The translations under genes were made by a program, and so were the position numbers. The notes beneath the pieces were generated by a model. That model worked only from the letters and a program-made list of their open reading frames with translations, did not search any database and was not told the DNA's origin. Below, piece after piece: positions 10,891 through 23,106 of a stretch of DNA of 64,000 nt. This DNA is from Wolfiporia cocos (lineage: Eukaryota; Basidiomycota; Agaricomycetes; Polyporales; Phaeolaceae), in NCBI GenBank assembly GCA_029448655.1, contig JACCLO010000007.1, positions 1,550,001 to 1,614,000 on the forward strand. Direction: 5' to 3'. Every line of letters starts with the position of its first letter. Within the stretch, counting starts at the first letter, position 1.

Positions 10891-11079
10891 GAGCATTGAG
10901 ATCGCCGCCACTCTCAGCCACCGATGCAATCAGACGTTCGCCGGTGTGCGTTGGCCCTGCGGCATTTGTTGTATCTGCAGCTTAATGCACAACCCTGTGA
11001 TTCAACAATATTACACTATAATGGATAATTCTTCTTTTGCATCTATATAAAGGCTCGATATGATACTGCGCCAAAAGGT

Positions 11080-12153
11080 TGTCACACGCCAATTTCAAGC
11101 CTCTAGAGCACAGTACCTTTTCCGATCATCAAGAGCACCCCCGAGGCTGGAAACCCGATGCCTCAGCTAGATCCACACCCTACAGACGAACCACCACAGG
11201 CACTAGCTAACAGCATCACCAGCCACGCCTAAGAACCCTAGTCCCTGACCACACGTCCAGTCCAGTATAAAGCCAATAGCAGTCACATGACCTCGACCAG
11301 CTACGATGAGCCCAGTAGCACCTAACCAGACCAACCCCTTGCTACCTGGACCACACCTCATCAGGTCACAACCATCCAGACTCATGGCTAGGACAACGTC
11401 CACCCAACCAACCAAACCCTATGCCTCCCGTCTCCACGGACTACCGCCATTACCGGCTACACGGTCATTACTGACCATGGACTCATGCCATTACTGGCAC
11501 GGACTATGTACTATATGGACAGAGGCCCACGGAAGGCCTTAAGCTCCAGCCGCCCTAGTCTACAAGGAACACCGACCTCGGGCAGCACCTGCATGACTGA
11601 GAACCCTAGCAGTCACAGGACTCTATGTACCGATCACAGCCGATCAGGCTCAATCACCCTACATCACGCATGGCCCGTACCGGCCAGTCCATGCTCTCGG
11701 CAGATGCCACTCTTCAGTACCAGCACGTGGGAACCTGGGCCGCCATGTGCCTTCCCCTCAGTACCAGTCCTTGGGAACCTGGACAGCAGATGCCCTGATC
11801 ACGGACTTAGAACCCCACCATTACCAGCGAACCCCCGATTGATGAGAACCACCGACTTGGGTCTAACCCGCTATGTTGCCATAGACATCCAGTGCTCCCC
11901 TAGCCATACCAGCGCTCGTGCTCCGATGCCCTTACTGGCCACCACATAGCACGTAGATTACCTCAGCGCCGATGCCCTACGGGCCGTGCACCATAACATG
12001 TACAAATAGTGTAGGACTATATAATAGCCAGACAGTCTTGAGCGAACCTCAGACTTGTCTTGGCCTTTGCAGCCTTAGATGCCCCAGACCAGGAAGGCAC
12101 CTTTGAGCGAGCCCCCTTCCCCCGGGTGTGTGTCTGAGGTTGTGCTTGTGTCA
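11080..12153 (+). mobile_element. Solo LTR (1,074 bp), TGTCACACGCC...GCTTGTGTCA
   Basis: The element begins TGTCACACGCC and ends GTGCTTGTGTCA, matching the termini of the 928-bp LTRs of the complete element at 29901-37713. A TATATAA at 12018-12024 lies about 30 bp before the conserved AGACTTGTCTT at 12051-12061, as in the complete element. Flanking 5-mers are AAGGT (left) and AAAGT (right), a possible target-site duplication with one change. ORFs inside are incidental. Confidence 0.75.
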
Positions 12154-12437
12154 AAAGTCCCTGCGCATACAGGGGAGTATGCATGTGAGCTGGGATATGG
12201 ATGTGTGTACTGATGTGTATGACTCCTGAGGTTAACCAAAGGGGGACCTCTTCGGTCCACAAAATCTGCGGTAGCGAAGGGTGCAGGGCCTGATTGCGTT
12301 CAATGTCGAGCATCAAATGCCTCTGCAGATATTGAGAAAGGCCGCATGTGGCATGATCCATATGTGTTGGAATAATTCACTACAGTAGCACCATGGACTT
12401 ATTAATGGTAGAACTGGGGAGCTATAGCAGGTTCAAC

Positions 12438-12592
12438 GGTCTCAGTTGCAGGTATGATAACGAGCAACTAGTATATTATGTACCTATAGCAGGTTCAACT
12501 ATGGTACTGTCATTAGCATGTACATATGCATAGCAAATGACCTATGGACTTACTGGTCTCAGTTGCAGGTATGATAACGAGCAACTGAGACC
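12438..12592. repeat. 32-bp direct repeat, second copy forming a perfect hairpin
   Basis: GGTCTCAGTTGCAGGTATGA plus 12 more bases is repeated at 12438 and 12555. In the second copy the sequence continues to GCAACTGAGACC, giving a 12-bp perfect stem around a 14-nt loop (12555-12592). A shorter 'tagcaggttcaac' repeat occurs nearby. The function is unknown. Confidence 0.55.
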
Positions 12593-12786
12593 GGCACAAA
12601 GTGCAAAGTTTTGTGGACGGTGATCTGCTGCCAATTAAGTACAAACAATGGGATGGAACTCCGCATGCCAAAGATGGCATGTGGGCACATCAGCGCCTCA
12701 ACTCCGATAGCACGAGGCTATCGGTGGGCGGTGGCAGTGCTTGCCCATCAACAGGACTCCCACCGGCAGTGCTTCAGGAGTCGAGT

Positions 12787-13328
12787 TGTTACGATTCTAC
12801 TAGGTACACTCGAATAGTCTCGTTGATGCCTCACTGTGTATGAGGAGTTAGCGTTCAACCGCTGTACCCGGCGCTCTATTTCTAGGGGCCTCCGCTCAAC
12901 CGTAGGCCCTGTTTCATGTATAACAACCCTATGCCCACTCTCCGCGTTCGCATCGCGTTCTAGCTGATATTCTGTGTCTAACCACAGTAGTTCCTTGTTT
13001 CATCCCTTGTTGCGCTCAACCGCAACGCTTCTCCTTTATTACCGATATCGTTAGCCCGACGGACTTAATGGTAGTAGTACCAAGGACACTATGACCCCGA
13101 TTAACGAACCGTAGTATATAACCTGATGTAAATACTGGTCGAGTTCCTCAGCTCGACCTTGTTGAATTACAAGGATCTTATACTCGTTCTCAAAGGCTTG
13201 AGCAATTAAGCCTACAGCTTGTATATCGACGCTCTGACTCTGAGGAGTCCGATGAGTAGTGCGCTACTCGATACGCTGAGTAACTCGACTTAGTTATTTC
13301 GCGTTGAACGGATATTCGATCCGTAACA
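12787..13328 (+). mobile_element. Solo LTR (542 bp) of the TGTTACG...CGTAACA family, TSD CGAGT
   Basis: The termini are TGTTACGATTC and ATCCGTAACA. The 5-bp target-site duplication CGAGT is present at 12782-12786 and 13329-13333. A TATATAA near 13117 followed by a 'tcgagttcctcagctcga' hairpin resembles the related LTR at 29034-29744. No internal domain remains, so this is a solo LTR left by recombination. Confidence 0.88.
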
Positions 13329-13738
13329 CGAGTGTATCGTCAAGCATGCATGTGAGGGCTGTGAAACATCTGTATTGCCATCTATGCCAGAAAATATATT
13401 TTCATGGCTGTGAATAGATGATCCCTCATCCATATTCATATTGAAAAAGCAGTATCAACCAGCGAGGATGCGTGGTAGAATGAACGAGTATGCAATGCAT
13501 TGTGGCGTGTACAGAGCTCTGGCTTGAAGATCTGAGATGCACCCTTGGAACCTGACAGGCCGTTGGCATATTCAAGATCCGCTTTATTACAGGAGGACCT
13601 CTCCTATGGACCTCCCACCATGATCTCAGCCTCTCTAAGGAAGGAACAACTGTCTTCCTTCCTCGAGAGGCTGATTTATGAGCCTAATCCAGCCTATGAT
13701 CCAGCTTCAAGGATGATGGGCAACCTTGAGGCTGTGGC

Positions 13739-14800
13739 TGACACATGCTACTTCTCAGCCCACCATCTGGGTACAAGGGGGCTTGCTCAAAGGTGCCTTG
13801 TGATCCCAGATTATGTGCAAGGCATAAACTGCCAAGACAAGTCTGAGGTTCTACCTCAACTGTCGGCCAATTATATAGACTTCTACTGTTTGTACATATT
13901 ATGCTACTGCATGCATATGTTTATGGTGTGCGGCCGGTAAGGGCATCAGTGCTGGTATGTTCAAGCTACATGGCTGATAATGGCATTGGAGCATGGGCTA
14001 TGCAAGACATCCATGGCAACATAGCGGGTCATGCCCGGATTTAGTGATGTGCAAAGCACGGCTCGAAGCTGTGAGCCGGGCCTGGCCGAGCTGACTTAAG
14101 CCGGGCTGAACCGAGCCTGGGGGGCAGCTTAAGATGGCTCAGGGCCCAGCTTGGATCGTGAGCCAGCCATAGCTGAGCCCTGAGCCGGCGGCTTTAGGCG
14201 CGCAGCTGTGGTGTTGTTAAAATTAGCGAAAATGGTTTAAGATTTTGCATCAATTCACCTTATATAATCTCAACGGCCATTACAATGACTTGTGATCTGC
14301 TAACATGGTGCGGAACGTTGTGACTACTGTTGCGATCGGGGTTGTGATCGAGATCTGGATTTTCGGTCAACATCATAAGCAGCTGTAAAAACACTTGTAG
14401 ATCAGATTATCAACAAATAGTAGACATATAAGCATTCTGAATATGTTGTGCTGTCATTTGAACTGCACAAGCCAATAATTCCGAGGTCCTACCTGATTAC
14501 CCATAAGCCCCGGCCTGAGCCTGAGCCGGGCCCAAGCTGGCCTGAGCCGTCAAGGAGGGCCCAGCTTGACATTTTGCTGAGCCCAAGCCCTTCAAAGCCA
14601 GGCCCAAGCCCTGGGCTTTGAGCCGAGCTGTGCTTTGCACATCACTACCCGGATTGGAGTGGGTTACCAATCTGTTGGGTTGTGATCAGTGGTCCTTGTT
14701 GATTGGGGGTTCTGCCAGTAGTGGCGTGACATAGTGTCCTTTTATCGGGGTTCTGCTCCATTTGGAGGTGGGGGTCAGTGGTTCGTTGGTCAGGTGTGTC
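13739..14800 (-). mobile_element. Old LTR relic carrying a nested hAT-like element
   Basis: From TGACACATGC at 13739 the sequence follows the LTR at 29901: '(g)ggggcttgctcaaaggtgcc', 'gccaagacaagtctgaggtt', then the region after 'ccggtaagggcat'. The hAT-like element 14042-14647 interrupts it, and homology resumes to roughly 14800. The far end is missing or unrecognisable. The 131-codon plus-strand ORF starting at 13545 crosses the LTR edge and is not considered a gene. Confidence 0.6.
14042..14647. mobile_element. Non-autonomous hAT-like element (606 bp), TSD CCCGGATT
   Basis: The terminal inverted repeats start TAGTGATGTGCAAAGCAC on both ends, matching the hAT-type TAGNG start. A perfect 8-bp duplication CCCGGATT sits at 14034-14041 and 14648-14655. 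Subterminal regions are packed with GAGCC/GGCTC motifs, typical of transposase-binding repeats. There is no coding sequence. Confidence 0.88.
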
Positions 14801-17220
14801 ATTTAGCACTGGTTGGTGGACTGACACAAACCAGTTGTGGGACTCACACTATAACCTAATAGGCAACTTGAAGAGTTGCTGGTAGGTTGGTGAGGAGGCT
14901 GGTAGGCGCAAGCAGAGATGATATGTGACTGTGCGAATGCAGAGAACAAATCTAAGGCTTATCGTAGCGATAGCCCTACTTATATACATGCAGTGTTTGG
15001 TTACCAGTAAGGGAGCCAAACAGTAAGACGGTCTGTGCGCAGGCATAACTAATACAGCTAAGTCGTAAACTACAGTAGACCATGTGCGCCGGTAATGGCC
15101 GCACCAGTAAGAAACGTTGTTAGGACCATAGGTCCATGTTGTGGAAGTGGCGTTGCTACGTTAGTAAGCCATGCACGTGATAACTATATTCCGGTATCGG
15201 GATATGAGTAATCGTAAGGGCATTGGCATGTGATAACGAGCAGGCTGCTTATCCAATTGTACGGACATAGCCCGGTATCGGGATATGAGTAAGGCGCGTG
15301 ACACCGGAGGTTAGTCCGCTGAGTCATTGACGCGTACGAGCGTATTATGTACGTGTTGTTATGACAGGTGGACGTATACCGCGTTGTGTACGTGTTGTTT
15401 GGTTTGGTGTACGTGTAGATCATGTGTACCTAACCTAGGCAAGGTTTGGGTGGCTTGTAACTATACAGTTATATGATCTGGTACCGTGGTAGAGCTTATC
15501 TAAGCTATTCTCACGGTCACGTGCTAATAAGCAATATTGTAGCCCCATAAGGGAACTATCATGTGATACCTAAGCGCCCATGTGGCATGTGATAGTTAAG
15601 GCGTAAAATGCGAAATATAATCCCAGACACGAGTCTTTTAGGTATGAAGACCTGGTAAAATCTGTGACATGGACTAGGCGACTGCGAGTAAGGTGGCATG
15701 GTTGTGGCGGTCAGTCAGAGCATTGGCATGGTGTGTGCCTAGCTCTTGGGTTGTGGCTGACTGGTGTCCTGGACTTGGTAGCGGTATCACAAGAAATTGT
15801 GGCCTTATTTCCCCTATTTTGCGTCAAAAAACTGGTTATTGGGCTTTTAGCCACTCATTGGACAGCACATGCATGGGTAGATACCATCTTCATCTTATCT
15901 CGTTATCTTTATGGTCATAGTCGTTATGTCTTGAGTAACAGCATCACCTAGTTACAAGTAGCACATGATATCTCTGCGCACAGACCGTGCCTTTAGGGCA
16001 AGGCGGTCTAGTCATATGATAAAGGGGCAACCGTTGCGTGGGAACTGCCATGTGCTTTTCCACATGTGCCATGTGCTGTCTGTCATCCCATAGGGCTCAT
16101 GCCACCGACCCAGGGAGTTGGCCAGTGGATTCCCATGCCTGGCACCTGCAAGGCGCACGTTCAAATCTCTTTGACAAAAACTCGCATTTCGCGCATCCGT
16201 CCCTGCGCTGTGCCATGGGAATTTTGTAGCTGTTATAACGTAGATGACATGTACTGTAGATACCCACCAGAAAAAATTCAGGGAGTTTTCTGAGGCACCA
16301 TATTTGTGGACACAATGTTACAAGCGAAGCGATGATGACACCGAGCATCAGCGGGGTGGAGAAAGTGGCTGAGCGGGCAGAGGGACAGGTGCAGCAGGGT
16401 GATCACACACCTGGGAGGTTGGGTGGACTCATAATGTCTCCATCTGATGTGTTTTTCCCTTATTCTATTAGTTATCATACTTAAGTGACAATTGATATTC
16501 GTGGTGAAGCCATGGGTAATTAAACTGTTAGTTATAGTGGGCCTACATGTATATACAGGCGACGTCTGAGGCTACTCCTCAGACTTAAGATTTTCGGCCT
16601 AGGGGGCATGTCCCCTGGTCAACCTCATTATACCCTCTGCTGTGCGGCTTGGCAAGTGTGACAACGACTGCCGCCTGCGTTCTACTTGGATGTGGGGGCC
16701 TCTATTCATTGCATCCTTACTCTTTCTCTCTTTACTTGCTAGTCTGTGGGTGTGCCACCACACTCATGGGGCAGCACCTCAGGCACTACAGTAGGGCTCC
16801 TCAATAGGAGCGCCTTTGTGTTCTCCACCTGTAGGAGGATTGAAGGCTTTGGGGGGGGGGGTTATAGCTATGGGATATAGGGGTCCCCCGCTGGGGCGGG
16901 TAGCATGGTGGTTACCATGTCAAGTGGGTTACAAGGGCTCTGGTTCTGGCTTGGCTACTTGTGCTACTTGGTCCTGCTACCTGGGCTCATTGTGGCTTGG
17001 ACTTGGGTTCATGCTGTTGATGCTGTGGCTTTGGCTAGGTATCTCATGGTGGCTTTGTCTGGGAGATCCTGGCATAGGAATTGGGGTTTCAGTACTGGTT
17101 ACTGGGGCATTACTCTTTAGGGGTTGCTCTGGCCCTGCCGGTGCATGGCTTTCAGGGTGAGTGGGTACATGAATTGGGTTATGTCTAGAGGCATGGAATT
17201 TGGCCTGTGACAGTGGCTTC
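14800..17220. other. Long repeat-derived tract without supported genes
   Basis: It includes a direct repeat 'ccggtatcgggatatgagta' at about 15191 and 15272. A segment at 16100-16390 matches 55020-55140 in inverted orientation ('aagcgaagcgatgatgacac' versus its reverse complement). ORFs up to 114 codons lack motifs. I take the tract to be degraded retroelement sequence but cannot assign a family. Confidence 0.45.
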
Positions 17221-17224
17221 AAGT

Positions 17225-19088
17225 GGTGTGCCGGAAGTACCACACCTATACAGTAGACTCTCTGATTATCCTGCTCGCTGTGAGCATCATGAACAACCAC
17301 CAATGAATGAGTCCATGCATGCGATGCTTCATATTCAACCTGTGTTTACACACTTCAAACATCCTGTCTGACCAGTATATCGCATACATGCGATATTCGT
17401 TGGCACTAAATACGAAGTGAATGGACATCTATCAAGGGGGTGTCGTATTGAGGCTAAGAGGCACTGCGTCTGCATTGACGAATCAATATATTCCTAAATC
17501 TGGCTCACCTCCACCTACTTCATCTTTGCAAGAACTATAGGCTTAGCTACTAAGCTCTGAAGCTGCTGGACCTTCTCATCCATCACAGACAACTTTAAAG
17601 CTGCGCAATCGAGTTTTAAACATTCGAGGTTCATCCCCAGTGAAAGTACCTCATATCAGATTCTATCAGTAGCTACCTGATATGATCTGATACTAAATTT
17701 GGACTCTTCATAGAATTCGCTATTTTTCTAGGTACCCGGTAGTTTACTAGAAGCCACTGTAATGTACTGCAAGCTAGTAGGATAGCATTCCAATATACTA
17801 CTAATTACCAGAAAATACCCGACAGCCCTGTCTGAAAATGTAGCAACTATCCCAAGATACTTGAACATACCAATATGCAGAGGCTCACTCAATCAGAGCA
17901 TACTTGTCCATATCAGACCTCATTTTTTAATTGCTTTAATCTATTGACAGCTACCAGAAAATACCAAAATCCACTATATCTCAACCTATCCTCAGAGCAC
18001 TTGAGCATGTCGAAGAGAATTTGCAAATCTATCAGGGTGATCCTATGTGTATATCAGGATCTACTCGAGTTCATCACTTTGGAAAGTATGTGACTCACTC
18101 AAAAAATGGTGCACATATGTTGAAAGTCAATGTGCTCGGCACACTATGGTGCGAGTGGAGTTGTGCATTGATCAGAGTCAATAGCACACCAAGGCGGAAA
18201 TGGTGGGCATGGCGGGAGTCGGGGAGGTGATAATTGGGGTGATATGGGCAGATGAGTCACTGTTAGCATAAAAAGGGATGGATTGTATGTACCTGAGCTG
18301 TGCATTTGTAACCTATCTAGATGGAGTCCCTGGAGTCCGATAAAGGAGAAGTGTCATCTTGGGGTGCAATGCAAGAATGGGGAATGCATGCACCTCTGCA
18401 GTCTGTATCTACAGACAGAAGTTATCAGAGACAAGTGTTGAGCATGCATATACTCACTGAATCTTGTTCATTTTCTGTGTTCTGCATGAGGCAACCAATC
18501 TTCTCTATGATCACCTCACCAGAGCCATGCATACCTTGGGAGATGGTGGAAGTATGAGGTAGAGATAAGAAAAAGAGACGGATGACTTGAGACAGGACAG
18601 TACTTGTACTATGATGCAACTGAATGACCAGCTCACGTGAGTGCTTGGGCTTGCTGGCTGCAATGAAGTCGAAGTCGAAGTTGCTGCCCACAAGACACTT
18701 TTTGACTTAACATTGACTTGCATTTTGTGACTGGACGTCTGCTCGAAAAATCCTCAATCATGACTTCTATTAATCGAGGATATGTTGAGTATATTAACTA
18801 GTATGTATGAGTACAACAAAAGTCTTGGCATCGGTGATCTGACCGCCCAGACTCTTGGCATTCAGCTTTCAATAGCTTTTGGTATAAATGGTTATCTCAA
18901 TTTTTTTTAAATATTTACTAGTATTTACTGATACACTAAGGATATGACGGCTTTTCACTGGGGTTCATCCCTTGCTTGGCCCGCGATTGGAGACATGCCA
19001 CAAGACTGTCGATTGTCCTGTCTCTCAACGGCACTTGCCACCCAGTTTCTACATGGAGCACTCAAAGGTTTGGGCACACTGATTCATT
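17225..19088 (-). pseudogene. Fragment of the F-box/LRR gene family (copy C), split by a TIR element
   Basis: Segments 17225-17636 and 18962-19088 are colinear with 25335-25870 of F-box copy A, covering the 3' flank and the C-terminal coding end. The C-terminus is degenerate. The break between the segments is exactly the 1,325-bp insertion at 17637-18961. The copy is cut off again at 19089 by a fold-back element, so most of the gene is missing. Confidence 0.8.
17637..18961. mobile_element. Non-autonomous TIR element (1.3 kb) in F-box copy C, about 9-bp TSD
   Basis: The termini are CCAGTGAAA and TTTCACTGG. GGTTCATCC precedes (17628-17636) and follows (18962-18970) the element; the true duplication could be 8-10 bp because of shared C/G runs. 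The uninterrupted sequence is seen in F-box copies A and D. A duplication of this size suggests hAT or a related superfamily. There is no transposase ORF. Confidence 0.8.
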
Positions 19089-20270
19089 GGCAAAATGCAA
19101 GCCCTCATATCTAGTCCATTAACCATTGTAAATAGCAGCTCAGTAGATATGAGCAGATACTACACATGGGGTAATGGCAGGATCCACAAGGACTGAAATA
19201 TTATTTGCAGGATCAAAGAGGACCGAAATGTTATTTGCAGGATCAATGAGGACCGGAATATTAGTTGCAGGATCAAAGAGGACTGAAATGTTATTTTCAG
19301 GATTAGAGAAGATGTACATATTCATTGCAGGACTCATGAGCACAGCAGTACTAATGGCAGTCACAAGAGGCATGGTCTAAGCATAGATCCTCAGAGAGCA
19401 CACTAAACAGAAAGTCATGGATACATGTACTACAGGTTACAACCACCATAAGGATAGAAGCAAGGAGAACATCGATGGTGGCACCCTGTCAAGTACAGGT
19501 GATGGTACAGGATTGGCTACTACCTATTATGATCGCAATGCATGGCACCAAGAGGGGAAGGAGAAAGAGAGACGAGGGAGAGAGAGAGCGGTGGATGCAT
19601 CAATTTCAAGAGGATGCCATATGGATTGAAGGAGAGAGAAGATTGGACATGTTGATAGTGACAAAAGATTATGGATAAAATTCAAGAGCCGACCGAAAAT
19701 ATGACAGACTACAAAGTACGATGAAAGGCATTTCCCGATCAAGTAAAGGACTTACTATATCGGATGGGAGGTCACACTCAGATACCCAGATGCCTCCCAC
19801 ACTACATGCGCTCAGTTTCATGTGCTTTATAATAGGTAGTAGCCAATCCTGTACCATCACCTGTACTTGACAGGGTGCCACCATCGATGTTCTCCTTGCT
19901 TCTATCCTTATGGTGGTTGTAACCTGTAGTACATGTATCCATGACTTTCTGTTTAGTGTGCTCTCTGAGGATCTATGCTTAGACCATGCCTCTTGTGACT
20001 GCCATTAGTACTGCTGTGCTCATGAGTCCTGCAATGAATATGTACATCTTCTCTAATCCTGAAAATAACATTTCAGTCCTCTTTGATCCTGCAACTAATA
20101 TTCCGGTCCTCATTGATCCTGCAAATAACATTTCGGTCCTCTTTGATCCTGCAAATAATATTTCAGTCCTTGTGGATCCTGCCATTACCCCATGTGTAGT
20201 ATCTGCTCATATCTATGTATATCTACTGAGCTGCTATTTGCAGACTAGATATGAGGGCTTGCATTTTGCC
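19089..20270. mobile_element. Fold-back element with 442-bp arms and internal minisatellites
   Basis: Left arm 19089-19530 and right arm 19829-20270 are near-identical inverted repeats, starting GGCAAAATGCAAGCCCTCAT. Over the minisatellite part, the two opposite-strand translations are identical for 68 residues, so the arms are young or gene-converted. The 298-bp loop matches 9985-10275. No transposase or clear target-site duplication is seen. It truncates F-box copy C. Confidence 0.8.
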
Positions 20271-20299
20271 GATGATGGCTCAATCTGGCTCAGCCTGGG

Positions 20300-20800
20300 G
20301 GCGCTTGACCGTAGTTTTCACCGGGATTGAATACTGGGATGACGTGACAATACACTAATAGATAGTGTTACTAGAATTACAATAGACTTATGATACTATT
20401 GCATTACAATATGATTACATAGCCCGGGCACTGACCAAAGTAATGATACATCTTGTTATGATTGAGGCCTGTAGTGCATTTAATAGTATTTGTCCAGCAC
20501 TGGCCGGGGTTATTGCTAAGGCTCTATCCATGTCATGTACATGTACAGAAATTCAGTAAATATGTGGTATAGAGTATATCCATAGTATATCCATGGCATA
20601 TGGATGATACAAGCTTTCAGTTCTTGGAGGACGCTGATCTGACTGGTCTCGAATCGCGCGGGTGCATACTGTTTCGACACATCGTTCGATGAATTTCTGT
20701 ACGACATACATGATTGTCTCACAGCTATACATGAGTATCGCTGCCATTACATGATATTGTGTATCACTCCTAATCTGCCATAGACGCGACTATACTTAGG
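20300..20800. other. Spacer downstream of P450 copy 1
   Basis: AT-rich sequence with ORFs under 70 codons and no recognised motif. It contains the presumed 3' region of the P450 gene ending at 20806. Confidence 0.4.
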
Positions 20801-20805
20801 CAAAT

Positions 20806-22953
20806 TCAGTCCAACGATGGAACACTTTGCGAAAGCAATGCCTTCCAGCGCGCAGAACGCGATCTAATCGTGCATTTAAACGGCTCCGGGAAGCTACGAG
20901 AGAAGGACCGTGTGCCTATTAGCGCAGATGTCGAATAAGAGGTGGAGCAACACTCACACGATAGATCCAGACGTATACGCAACTTCAGGCAGTATTTTGT
21001 TGCCGTGCTCGTCAATGAAGGGGAGAATCTCAGATGTAGCGAGAAAGGTCGCGACTACAGCGAAAATGGACCCTTGTGCAAACTGAAATCCTGGGCATGC
21101 CCGTCTGCCGAAGCCAAACGCGACGTCGGTCACTTTTTGCATCTCGCTGTCAAGTCCGTTATATCTCTCGGGTTTGAACTCAAAGGGCTGGGGATACGCC
21201 TCAGGGTCGTGCAGCATATGCCTACAGAAAACGTCGTCAATGTACTAGTAATCAGAAAGATATGCTCAGTGCTTACCAGACATTAGGCATGACGAGCGAG
21301 CCTTTCGGCAGGTGGATACCATTGTATTCGTCATCCCTGCTGAGAGCATGGGGCAGTCCTACAATGGGTCAATATCCACATCCGGGAATTGGTATTATGG
21401 TGACAGAGCATACCGAGGGGTATGGCAGGATTCCAGCGGTACACTTCCGTAATCAAGCCTCGAATATAGGGTAACGATTGGCGATCTGCTATTGAAGGCA
21501 CTCTGTCAAGACCGACGACAGCATCTATCTCGGCTCTCGCCTTCGCTTGGACTTCAGGATACCGCACCATGGCCAAGACAAATGTGAAGATAGTTGACAT
21601 GTTCTTCATGGTCATCAGCTGTCTTCGTAGCATACTTTAGGTATTGCATCGCTCACGGTATCAAGCCCCCCTCCAAGTACAGCGGCTGCGGCCCAGACTA
21701 CAGTGAACTCATCTTCCTTGGATAACCCGCCATCCGCTTGGGTTAAAGTCGTCGAGCAGAGACTAGGAGTATTTGCCACACCGGTTCTCTGCGCAACGTG
21801 GCGTTAGTGTGATGCACGCGTCATGTAACCCTTCACTTACTAGGTTGTCCTTACACCACAAATAGGGCTCCCACGCTGAGGCCATGCACGTTTGGCGCCA
21901 AGTTTTCGCTTTTTGCAAAAACCCAGTTCCAGGTACCCACTCCGGCAAATGTTTCACTACAAACACTATGAGAACCAGGAACCTGCTATTTAGTGCATCC
22001 TCACTTACTCTGCGGGATGAAGTCGACAAAGAATGCACCGGGTGCAGAGGCTTGACCAAAATTTTCCATAGCAGCCAGAGGCACCGTAATGAGTGGGTCT
22101 TGTTCAGACTTTACGGTGTAGCCATAATTAGCCTGCATAATGATGGATGCAATCCTACTGAACGTGATATCAGCGACGACTGCACGGTCACTGCCGGCGT
22201 GAAGCTTACAACTTGGTCTGGGGAACCAGAGAGCTGGGGTCCTCCAGTACGCTGTACACGAGCTTTCGAGCCTGCGTTTCCTGCAGAGAGTGGTATCTAG
22301 GGATTGCAGTTTGACTGAAGTCTGCGTTGACTAGCTTGCGTTGTCTACGCCACTCCTCTCCATATGGCTGTAGAACGAAGCCTTGACTGTATCCGACGCT
22401 ACACGCAAGGTCAGCAACCTGAACAGGGAAATAGGTTGACATCTCACAGGTCACCTGCCATCACCTGGGTTAGGGCCAGTGGACGTGGGCGGCTTAGTCT
22501 CAGAATGCAAAAGCAAGGCGACGTACGAGGCGAGGCCTATCTGAATAGACAGAGGAGCGCTTGTCCAGCAAGTCGTGCGCCACCTGCCTTGAGTTCAGCA
22601 CGATTATAGATTGACCGAAAACGTCAACGTGTATTATGTCTCCTTCAAGCAGGAAGGCATCACAAAGAATGTCTAAGACAATCGTATCGAGCAACCTGCT
22701 CACCAAAAGTCTTGGCCCACTGTGAATATGTGAGCCATGGGTGGGTCTGAGGTATCTGAAACGCGTTGCCAACAATCGGCCAACGAGCGGGGCCGGGAGC
22801 GTAAGACCTTCTTTTGCGGGAGTCAAGGACATAACTTGTGAGGAGATATCCAGCGGTAGACACCAAGACAGAGATCAACACATGGTTTTCTAGGACAGCG
22901 TGGCTGACTGCGCCGACACACAACGCCACTGAAGCCGGTGGAACGCTATCCAT
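20806..22953 (-). CDS. Cytochrome P450 monooxygenase, copy 1
   Basis: This is a multi-exon P450 read on the minus strand. The N-terminus MDSVPPASVALC leads a membrane anchor, then the proline-rich APGPARWPIVGNAF and HPWLTYSQWAKTFG. Next come DIIHVDVFG, LQPYGEEWRRQRK (helix C), LGGGLDTV (I-helix variant of AGxDT) and EVYRW (ExxR). FKPERYNG follows, then the heme loop FGFGRRACPG with its cysteine. The last exon encodes FPEPFKCTIRSRSARWKALL and stops at 20806. Introns are short and no stop breaks the exons, so it may be functional. It is diverged from copies 2 and 3. This style of P450 is expanded in wood-decay fungi and acts at the ER; the substrate is unknown. Confidence 0.88.
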
Positions 22954-23106
22954 AGCTAGATGAGCTTGCGAGAGGTCGCAGTCAACGTTTTATGATTCGG
23001 TGAAACCTCGGGTAGTCTCAATTCCTCTACAGCGCGCGGCAGTCACCGAGCGGACATCGAAAAAAAAAGCTCGGGTCGCGCTGTAGAGCGTCTGGTAGAT
23101 TTCGGG

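Noticed and set aside
4052..12153. A single large retrotransposon bounded by the LTRs at 4052 and 11080
   Set aside because: The two LTRs are in opposite orientation, differ in sequence and length, and the intervening DNA contains an intact host gene and other elements.
20806..22953. A secondary-metabolite cluster built on the P450s
   Set aside because: No synthase, terpene cyclase, transporter or pathway regulator is in the window; the P450s look like products of local duplication.
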